Below are positions 55,644 through 64,000 of a DNA stretch of 64,000 nt, one piece after another. Under the pieces are notes generated by a model. It was not told the origin of the DNA. It searched no databases and was given only the letters and a program-made list of their open reading frames with translations. Numbering within the stretch: the stretch's first letter is position 1; each line of letters starts with the position of its first letter. Source of the DNA: Echria macrotheca (Eukaryota > Ascomycota > Sordariomycetes > Sordariales > Schizotheciaceae); NCBI GenBank assembly GCA_030411725.1, contig MU839846.1, positions 62,001-126,000 on the forward strand. The letters run 5' to 3'. The position numbers were made by a program, and so were the translations under genes.

Positions 55644-56768
55644 ATGGACAGCTCGCGCCGGCCGCGGCAAGCGGTGCACCACTTCTCGCTGCGCTACCTG
55701 CTGATCCCGCCAGTCCTACTCGCTCTCCTCACCGGCTTCGTGCTGTACCAGCACAGCGACACAAACCTCTACATGCTCTACTCGCAGTGCCACGCCCGCT
55801 CGCGCATCCCCTGGCTCTCGCACATCCCGCTGCTCGGCACGCCATCCTGCTTCCTCGTCAGCTTCTTCCAAGAAGCCCTCAGCGGCTCCCGCGCCGTGGC
55901 CATCATGGCGCCCGTCCTCTCGCTGGTGGCCGGCCTGCTGACCGTCAGCACCGTCGAGGCCGCGCGCATCTGCAACTCGCCCAGCGTGCTGATCGCGTAT
56001 CCCACCGGCCCCTGGCTGGTCTTCAACCTCATCGGCGGCGCCATCGTCTGGCAGCTCCTCATCATCCCGGCCTTCTTCCACCGCAGCCGCGAGATCCTCA
56101 CGGCGCGCGCCCGCGGGCCGTCCGAGCTCGCCGGGCCCGCCGACCCGACCTTTGGCGAGTCGATGCGCCACCTCGCCAAGGTGGCCGAGACCGTCGCGAT
56201 CCCCGTCGCCGTGGCCGTCGGCTGCGTCCTCCCCTCGATCCTGATGCTCACCCTCGACCACCCCGTCGTCATCTTCATCTGGCTCTTCTTCCCGGTATGG
56301 GTCTCGGTCGTCCGTATCGCCGTCCGCCGTGCCGTGCTCCTCCTTCAGACCGAGTGGCACGCCACCTTCCACCTCGAGTCGTCCCGCCTCGCGACGGCGG
56401 GCATGTATGCCGTGCCGATTCTCTGCTCCGCCGCGTCTCACATCTTGCTCATTGTCAGTCTGGCGACGCAGCGTGACGACCGCAAGGAGATGACCCGCGC
56501 CGCCATCAAGTTCATCGTCATCGATGTCTTCTTCATCGCCCTCACCGTGCTGTACTGGATCCTTGTAGAAGCCGGCTGGCGCGTGGCGCTTGTCATGCTC
56601 GCTACCTCGCTTGTTCTCGGGCCCGGCGCCGGCGTCTGTGTGGGCTGGGTGTACCGCGAGGCCTCGGTCGATCCGGACCGGAGTGTTACCGTTGTGGCTG
56701 TCGGCGCGAGGCCGGCGGCTTCGGATTCGGATGCCCCGCCGTCGGAGGATACACCGCTCCTTCGGTAA
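55644..56768 (+). CDS. Polytopic membrane protein of unknown function
   Basis: Single exon, 374 aa. About seven hydrophobic helices are visible: LLIPPVLLALLTGFVLY, VAIMAPVLSLVAGLLTV, WLVFNLIGGAIVWQLLIIPA, IPVAVAVGCVLPSILMLTL, HPVVIFIWLFFPVWVSVV, AAIKFIVIDVFFIALTVLYW, and MLATSLVLGPGAGVCVGW. The conserved-looking arrangement resembles uncharacterised fungal integral membrane proteins sometimes found beside metabolic genes, but I recognise no named family. The tail is Ser/Asp-rich and ends EDTPLLR, an acidic dileucine-type motif that often directs proteins to endosomes or vacuoles. The start at 55644 (aaaATGgac) precedes a basic cytosolic segment SSRRPRQ. Coding is supported by strong C-ending codon bias across the frame. 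Function unknown. Confidence 0.8.
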   Translation: MDSSRRPRQAVHHFSLRYLLIPPVLLALLTGFVLYQHSDTNLYMLYSQCHARSRIPWLSHIPLLGTPSCFLVSFFQEALSGSRAVAIMAPVLSLVAGLLTVSTVEAARICNSPSVLIAYPTGPWLVFNLIGGAIVWQLLIIPAFFHRSREILTARARGPSELAGPADPTFGESMRHLAKVAETVAIPVAVAVGCVLPSILMLTLDHPVVIFIWLFFPVWVSVVRIAVRRAVLLLQTEWHATFHLESSRLATAGMYAVPILCSAASHILLIVSLATQRDDRKEMTRAAIKFIVIDVFFIALTVLYWILVEAGWRVALVMLATSLVLGPGAGVCVGWVYREASVDPDRSVTVVAVGARPAASDSDAPPSEDTPLLR

Positions 56769-57407
56769 ATATCATGCAGGGAGTTTGGAGTATGTTGTAT
56801 GGAAACGACCACCGCCTTCCCAGTTTTGTATGTATTCTACGTCAGGTCCTTGTAAACTACCTTTCCAGGCATAGCAAGCAGGCAGGCAGGCAATAGGCAG
56901 GTATTCATGAAAGTCTCTCGATAGGATTGTATTGTACAGAATACCACAACGACATGTAATGTAATTCTTCACAATGTCTTGAGTGTATGTTTCACTTTTT
57001 AGTAACCCCACGTCCCACGTTCTGGTGTGAATTGCCAGTTCGGGGTGGGACTGCAGCCGGCGCAGCGCAACAGCCGTCGTCCCCGGCCACTAATGCAGGC
57101 TGTTGCATGTCGACATTGCAGCCTGAAATGACGTGACAACAGGCCTGTCAGGACGACAAAACCAATGGACCCCCACTGTCTGTCCCCCTCAACTCTCACT
57201 GTCCCCCTTCTCTTTCAGTTTATATCTGATGAGTGCAACGTTGGTTTTTATTATATTACCAAGCTTTTAGCCCTAAAACATGAATGCTACCGTCGTATCG
57301 TTTATTCATTTCCCAACCCGGCAAGGCAGACGCCATCTATCGACAAGACCGTGAGGGACATCAGACATTAATCCCATCGTCAAAACCAGCTGGCAGCTGG
57401 CGCGAAG
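56769..57407. other. Convergent intergenic region
   Basis: About 640 bp between convergent genes; contains a short ggcag/gcagg repeat (56876-56902). No gene recognised. Confidence 0.6.
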
Positions 57408-59529
57408 CTAGCTGCTAAACCCCATATCCAGCCAGCCGTCATTGGCGTTAGACAGCGAAAAGCTCGCCCACGACTCCGGTCCTGAGAGCTCAGGCCCAAA
57501 GCTGAAACCATCGAGCGTCTCCTCGAACGCGTTGCTGCCGTTCGTTCCCCCGCTCGCATGCGAGTCTGCGATCGGGACTGCTCCAATGGCACTCGGAGCT
57601 GGAATCGTTGCCGTACTGATCGACATGGGCTCACAGGCTGACGTGAAGAACTGAGGCGCAAGATGAGCATTCGATGTGGGCGCCTGCGTCGTGTGCACCC
57701 CGTCGTCCACCGATGGAAGCATAGGGCCCGTATAAGACCCGGGAACGAGCTGCAGACCCTCGGCGATGAGCCTCTCGATATCGGCTTGCTGGACACTTGT
57801 TAGCGGCGATGTTGACAGTTACCAAAGCACTCACTAGGCTGGCGCACGCAGATCCTGTCGTGGACTGCTGTGCTGCTCGCAGACACACCCTCGCCAGTTC
57901 TCGCACTCCGTCCGGGGTAAATCCCATCTCCTCCGCCGCCGTCTGCAGACCGTGGTACAGCACCCTCGTGCACTGGAACGCACAGCCAGGCAGGTCAATG
58001 TCGGTCAACAGTGTGTCATTCCCGAGACTCAGCATCTGGGCAAACATATCGGCCATCGCTTTTGCGTGCTCGTAGCACCGTCGCCGACATTGGATGACGA
58101 AATGGGGGTCGAGGTGCGCAAGGGCGGTCGGGGACAAGGCCTCCTTAAGGCCTGGGAGGAAGAGGCGGAAGAGATCAAGATGACATTGCCTCCACCAGAC
58201 ATGCGTCATGAGAAAGATCCCTAGCCGAGGCGAGTAGGTGCGCAGGCGCAGATTCGCGTCCGACCACCGAAAGGAGAGGGGCAACCTCGCTTCAAAGGCT
58301 TCCAGCTCAGCAGCGAGGTTCTGGCACCGCGTCGGCAGTGCAGCCAGCTCATCAAGTGAGGGCGTTGCGGCCGCTTTCAAGGTGACCTGGAGAATCCTTG
58401 TTCGCATCCAGTGGATACGGACATGGAGCCCGATAAACCCTACGACGTCGGGAAGTGGTGGCACAACGCCATGCGCGTCGGTAGGCGGCGGCTGCAACGA
58501 CTCGGTTGGCTCAGGAAGATCAAACTCAAAGTGGCGCTCGTTGCAAGGCAGCTGGATATGGATCTGACGCTCAGCATCGGGCCAGAGGGCGAAGTCGGGC
58601 TGACCGCCGGCAAGAGACGAGTCGATCATGTATATTGACCACATCAGACGACGACGAGACTCGCGGGCGAGGAAGCACAGACTCGGGTTCTCATGATTAA
58701 GTCGCAACACCGAGGCGAAGCGGCTGGCGATGGCGTGGAGCATGAAGGCGCTCGAAAACCTCTTGGAAAGGATCCGATGCTTAACGACAATGACCAAAGC
58801 CTGGAGCCGGAGGATTGACGGTTTCTCGAGCTCTGCCAAGCACACTGAGGCGGCCTCGTCGATACAGCGTTCACCGTACTCCTCCAACCCCCTCCCGAAA
58901 TCGGTCAGCAACGCCGTGATGCCGACCAAGGCAAGAAGAAGGGCCCGATCGAGCGTCCCGGCGTGATAGCGTTCCATGAGAGAAGCTCGATGCAGGAACG
59001 AGAACATGGGGATGTGGTGCACATGGCGGAAGAAACTCTCAAAGGCCCGCATCGCCGCGGCCTCCTCGGGCTCGGGCAGCTCAAAGCCGGTGCCGGCGGG
59101 ACTGGCGCTGCCATGGGTGAAGGCGGCGTGGTCGTATCCGATGGCCGGGTCCGAGTCATCCCGCATCAACACATCCGGTCCGCCCGTACTTGGCAGCGGG
59201 AGGGACCTCTTTCCCGGCCGATAGACGCATTCGAGTCCTTGCTGGCGACAGCGGTCACACTGGGGAACGGATCCACTGCAACGGGCCTTCTTGGAGTGGC
59301 AGCTAAGGCAGGCCTGGCGGACCCGGCGGCGGGGCACGGCGACAGCGGAGCCGGAGCCATGGCCATCGGGCGAGGCGGCATCCAGGCCAACATGATCGTC
59401 GTAGGAGCAGGTGAAGCCGAGGCGCTCACAGTTAGTGCACATGCCTCGACGGCCATCGCATCGAACCTTGCGAGCGCGACACGTGGCGCAGGTGGCCGCA
59501 GTGCGCTGAGGCCGGGGCGAGGCACTCAT
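57408..59529 (-). CDS. Transcription factor with two tandem Zn2Cys6 clusters
   Basis: Two exons, 57835-59529 and 57408-57788, with a 46-nt intron (gtgagt donor, cgctaac branch, gtccag); 691 aa. It carries two complete zinc binuclear clusters: C14-X2-C17-X6-C24-X6-C31-X2-C34-X6-C41 and C74-X2-C77-X6-C84-X6-C91-X2-C94-X6-C101. They are joined by a Gly/Ser-rich linker that ends PRRRVRQ. A fungal-specific TF domain follows (about 165-480) with FFRHVHHIPMFSFLHRASLM, FMLHAIASRFASVLRLN and SRRRLMWSIYMIDSSLAGG. The short second exon supplies an acidic/aromatic tail (FEETLDGFSFGPELSGPESW) that looks like an activation domain. The usual family has one cluster. It is convergent with the membrane-protein gene. 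Family confident; targets unknown. Confidence 0.93.
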
Positions 59530-62500
59530 GAGCAGTCGGGCGTCGGAGGGCGGTGAGGGATTGGGAGATCAGGAACGGGTGGGCATCCGTATCACCAGCT
59601 GCGGGCGTGGGACCATGGATGATGTTGCCCGCGCCGAGTTTCAGTCTCGCCAGCCTGACGATAACGAGCGAGGTTGGAGTGGGGGGCGTCAAAGTATGAC
59701 GCATGGGGTGCCCGTCGGTTTCGCCTGCTGCTGCTTCCAATTTTGCTCTGCGGAAGCCGGAACCCACAGACGGTGGACACTCTGGCGCATCGCCGACTGG
59801 CGCCGTCCCGGGATGCCCAACTCTTGCTGCCCGCCCTTCGTTCCTCGCTCGCGCCTCTCTGCCGTCCCGTATCTCTCCGAGAACTCGGAATCGACGCAAG
59901 CTGGGCGCTAATGCGGGGGCTCGCGACTCGGATTGCGCTCCGTGTTTATGCCTCGCACGGACGCTGGCACCAACTGATGGGCCCGGGATGCAGAGGATTT
60001 TGAGGTTGACGTTTGCGATGTCATGTGCAACCACGACATGTTGGTTCAGTGGCCCGGTTGTCGGTGAAAACTTGTCACGCCACGATAAGATGGAGCATTG
60101 GCGTGAGGGGTACGGCTGGCCGTAACCGAAGACCCTAACCCTGGTTCTTGGCACGACCCTTGAAATCCAGTCCCTGCTTCAATTCTCACCTTACCCACGC
60201 AGCTTCTGGAGCTGAGACTTGCCAGAACCACGACATTGAGAACGCCGCAGACCATTGTCCCAGTAAATGTAGGTTCTGTCCCACGACCGCGTTTGTCATG
60301 TCTTGATAATAACCTTATCTGACCCAGCTGTCATATCATATTGCGGGCCCGATATGACCCAGGTCACCGCTGCACAACCTGGGCTGCACAGCTTGCAGCT
60401 TGAACACAGAGCTATGGCCGAGACTGCTTCTTCGACCGAGCTGGTAACCAATCTCGGCGGGCGTTTAGCCGAGACAGATGCAATGCCACCTCGTGTGTTT
60501 CTCGCAACATTTTTCTCGTTTTGGCCGGGGTTTTGCGAGACATCCCAGAGCCCGATCAATTGTTTTCGTGTTTGACGGACCCTGAATTGTTGAGGCTCCA
60601 AACCTAACCCACAGATGCTCAACAACCCATGTTCGCGGGGCTCGCCCCAGCTGAGCCAGCCCGCACGGGGATCAGATCGTCGAGGCTGTTCCCGTTGAGC
60701 GCACTGACAGTCCGCCAGACACGAGTTACAGTGACACAGACGTGCGCTAGCCAGGTAGTGATGTTTTGACAGGAGGCGACAGGTGAGAGGTGAGGTGCAT
60801 AGCTTTCAAACAAGGTGTGTATCACCGTCTCACGGAATGCAATGCACGACATTCCCGCTGGTTTAGAAGATCAGACTTTGCGACACGGTGTCGTCCCATT
60901 GTTGATCCCCGTCCCTCAGAACCCTTCGTTTCTGCAATCTTTCCAACGTACCGTATCATTGTCGGTAGCTGCAAAACCGGGTTCCCTCAATTAGACGTCT
61001 CACTGCGTCTGGCTGGCATGAAGAAACAGGCAAGGGACAAAAGTGCTCAGCGGAAGGAAAGTAGGGGCGGACGGGCCAGCCCGGGGATCATCTGGAAGCA
61101 TCCGGCTGACTGCATTTCATGTTTCTGTCTTGCTGTCCCAGGGTAATCTACCCTTTTCCCGCACACCATGTTGGTTCTGCTCCCCAAAGGTGCAAATAAC
61201 AGACAACCAACAGACCATCCAACGACGCTTCCGTCCGACGTTAGACGCACGACATAGCTTGATCAAGAAACGCGTGCGTAGGCGAACTGAAGGATGATCA
61301 TCCTAGATAAGCTTCTGGAAGCTACCAACTGGAAGAAGGCGGGTATTCCTGGGTACACTAGCCAAAGTATAGCCAAAAGGGCAGAAATGAGGTTGATGCC
61401 GGTGCGCCCCCCGGGGAATTTGTGAAATGAAGGTTCTCACACCCGCATACGGCAGACGTCGTAATCACCTTTTTTCAACTACAGCCGTAGCGTGCGAGGT
61501 AAACATATCTTCAATCTAGATAGTATAATCACAGGTGCTGTTCTGTGATATGGTGTCTGCCGAGAATGAATTCTTCAGGGGCTGGTCTCTTTCTCACTCT
61601 TCTGGGAGAGTATCCAATCCATTCCGTTTCAGAAAAGAGAATACGACCTCAAGGTGTGTGTGTGTGTGGAGGCAACAGCAGCTATCCGAGGACCTGGACA
61701 GATAATTGCAGATGAAACAAAAGCCGGATTAGTAGGCAAGAATGGTAGGAGAGGCAAAGGAGTTTGGGTTTGAAATCCTTTCACAAGTGGCAAAAACAGC
61801 CCCAGGTCCTATTCCCGCCCCGGTCTTTCTTCCCACGGGCTAGGTAGGACCCGATCCTCCACTAGTTGAACTTATCTGCTCTGGGTAGGTAGATAACAAA
61901 AACGAGAAAAATCCCAACAAATGAGAAAAAGGAAGAGACGATCAAAGTACCTAGAACAGGCGTCTCCACAGTCCCGAGCCAGCCATCGGCGAAGTCTGGT
62001 TGCCCTATGAGGTAGCGGGTGATTCCTGCGGGATTCTATGGGGCATTGGCCACCACCCATATCAAACCAAGGAAAATGCTTGGATAGGTTGTTACGGAGC
62101 ACCCGATGAGTGAGCGAGTGAGCGAGTGAGTGGAGACATGTTACCTTGGCTACATGCGGATGCGTAACTGGCCGAGGGAGGCTGAGCCTGACAGGAAGCG
62201 GATGGGGTGGACTACCTTTTCGGTTTTTGTTTCTCAACCTCTCTGGTCTTATCTCGATGCTGTTGGATGGTCGGGACGGGAAGGGCAGGTTGCTTTTTGC
62301 CCTTGCATTCTAAGCTGGTTTGATTCGAGGGACTTTTGTACCTACCTTACCTACACTACAGATCATGATACTCTATGCAGCGTGCCAGTGGTCGTTGGAA
62401 CGAGAGGAGACGAACGCTCTGGGGGTGTGTGGGATGAGGTCCTGCCGGCCGTGACTGCATCAGGAATGCGTCAGTTCTGCAGCAGCCACGGCGCTACGCT

Positions 62501-64000
62501 GCAGTCTTTCTTGTCTCCATCATGGAAAATAGCAAGATAGGGTACCTTTGTCAGGGCCGGGTTATCTGTTATGTAACGTGAGCGGGTTTTGTTGAGTGCC
62601 GAGGAGAGTTCGGATCTAGTCTTTGCAAGTCTACGATCTAGAACTATAACTAACAACTAGAGGCTTGAAGGCGTACATCAAGGTCGACTGATTTCGAGAC
62701 ATTCAAAAAACTAGCTCAGACAAGTCTCTTGTTCCCCTCTTCTTCTGGTTCGATTCCCATTGGTGTAGGTACGGTAAGCGCAGACGACCAAGAACTTTGT
62801 GGGTATGGGGAGACGTTTCGTGCAGATTGCAGGGATCACTGATTCATTAGGACCGAACATCTGTCTGGTTACTAGGAAGGAGTGTCTTCCGGTTACGTAG
62901 GAGGTATTCTTCGCAGGAGGAAGCTGCGAGCCGGCCAGCCGACTGACCGAGAGTGCGGGCGAGTGGGGGAGGGGGTGGGATGTTAATGCAAATCCACGTG
63001 TCAGTGGGCCGGTCTGTCCCGTCTTTTTCTTCAGCAGTGCAGAGATGCTGTCTGTACGACAGAGACACGCAGGCGATTATGCACGGCCAAGCCAGTATTG
63101 GCATTTTCCCAGAAACCGGAACGCGAACGACGGCCATTGGCCGACACCGGCCGAGTCAGGCCTGTGCTGGGCCGGACACCTGCAAACTACTGCGGGCTGC
63201 CGGTGAATGCCTTCCCAACGCGGTATCTCTGCCTTTCACCGAGGACGATGGCGGGGAGGGGGAAATGCCCGGACGGGCAAGGCGGGTCCCGGTGGCGCGG
63301 GGTCGTGATTCGTGAACCGGAATCCGTCCACGTCGCTCTTTTCTCCGACCCAGAACAGCAAGTCAGCGGGTATGGTTTTCGACGTCGATGGTTTTCCACA
63401 ACAGAGATTGGCTCAGCTGACAGAAGCTACTGCACAGTGCTAACCGCTGGGTACCATGGTCCAGGCGAGAACAGACAGCGCAGCGCAGGCCGCAGTCTGC
63501 ATCTTGGCGTGGTTTTTTTCTCCTCTGGGATTGGACTGGGAATAACTTGTTCGCCCACAAGCGTTGGTAACCATTCAGCGACGCGGACCCAGCAGACCGC
63601 AGACGGGGCTCACCGCAAGATTCGATCCCGCAGCAGCCGACAAGAACGAGATAGCGTTGCCGCGTCACTCTCAGCTGATGGAGGGCACTTCTTCCGTTTT
63701 GGAAGGACGACGAGGGAAACCAGCGCATCTGGAAGGAAGCTCATCGACACACCCCAAAACTCGTCCGCTAACTGCCAATTGCGGAGCTACACACCAGTAC
63801 GATCGATTACCGACAGGATGGAAAGCCTGAACTACTTTCGAGGCAAAACTCGGACGTTGTCGGCCGTGCTCTGCTTTAGAGGGGACGGGTAGCCGGGGTT
63901 TGCTGTGCCACACAGACTGGCGGCTGGTGCAACGCGTGCGACGAACGTGGCCGGGCCGTTCGAAGAATGGGAAGAGAAGAGTTGCACCAAGACGACCATC
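59530..64000. other. Gene-free 4.5-kb region at the window end
   Basis: Upstream flank of the double-cluster regulator and beyond. The longest open frame, plus-strand 63098-63892, has Arg/Ser/Thr-rich random-looking composition, no domain and no splice support. A TG run (61658-61671) and a gagtgagc tandem (62109-62131) are present. No RNA gene was convincing. Unrecognised noncoding RNA or fast-evolving genes cannot be excluded. Confidence 0.55.

Noticed and set aside
55716..56441. 241-codon minus-strand frame opposite the membrane protein gene
   Set aside because: Asp/Glu/Gly/Arg-rich antisense shadow caused by C-ending codons of the plus-strand gene.
62690..62770. tRNA-like A-box (tagctcag) and B-box (ggttcgattcc)
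   Set aside because: No D-arm, anticodon arm or acceptor pairing can be formed around the boxes.
63098..63892. 264-codon plus-strand open frame near the window end
   Set aside because: Arg/Ser/Thr-rich random-like composition, no domain, no splice support, and overlapping open frames on both strands of GC-rich DNA.

Overview
This window is nuclear DNA of a filamentous ascomycete (Pezizomycotina), most likely a Sordariomycete and plausibly Sordariales. The evidence is short spliceosomal introns (mostly 44-90 nt) with CTAAC/CTGAC-type branch sites, Zn2Cys6 regulators, a fungal Rhodopsin-domain receptor, an LCL2-type secretory protein and fungal-type bL27m, UVDE and PARP genes. There are no bacterial operons, CRISPR arrays, rRNA genes or convincing tRNA genes. 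I derived exon/intron structures by hand from frame, donor, branch and acceptor sites. The spliced lengths were checked to be multiples of three.

Layout. 1-8.2 kb: 3' part of a dynamin-like GTPase; a disordered protein of unknown function; a Cys-rich single-pass membrane protein; a five-exon seven-helix Rhodopsin-domain receptor. 8.2-13 kb: gene-poor, with a degenerate ~225-bp-spaced repeat, a 35-bp perfect inverted repeat and a 26-bp palindrome (mobile-element relics). 13-19 kb: a small Cys-rich secreted protein; an AAA ATPase that begins with the histone H3 tail octapeptide; a disordered KEN-box protein. 19-33 kb: after a 4-kb gap, housekeeping genes (thymidylate kinase, GTP cyclohydrolase I, TAF11, a DUF3716/zinc-finger protein, bL27m, LCL2). 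33-44 kb: phosphatase inhibitor 2, then a sugar-transporter / Zn2Cys6 regulator divergent pair followed by myo-inositol oxygenase, a plausible inositol or sugar catabolic neighbourhood. 45-54 kb: two DNA-damage genes, UVDE and a BRCT-PARP. 54-60 kb: an SDR lacking the usual catalytic residues, a polytopic membrane protein, and a regulator with two tandem Zn2Cys6 clusters. 59.5-64 kb: no gene recognised.

Most striking observation: the AAA ATPase at 14702-16762 (minus strand) starts Met-ARTKQTAR, identical to the first eight residues of mature histone H3 and then diverging. The start is supported by a TATA-like element about 100 bp upstream and a good ATG context. It is a candidate histone-tail mimic that keeps the H3K4 context but lacks K9. 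Other points worth a second look are the tandem double zinc cluster, a PARP with no recognisable WGR signature and a GC-AG intron, a possible mitochondrial leader on UVDE, and regulator introns that split zinc-ligand codons.
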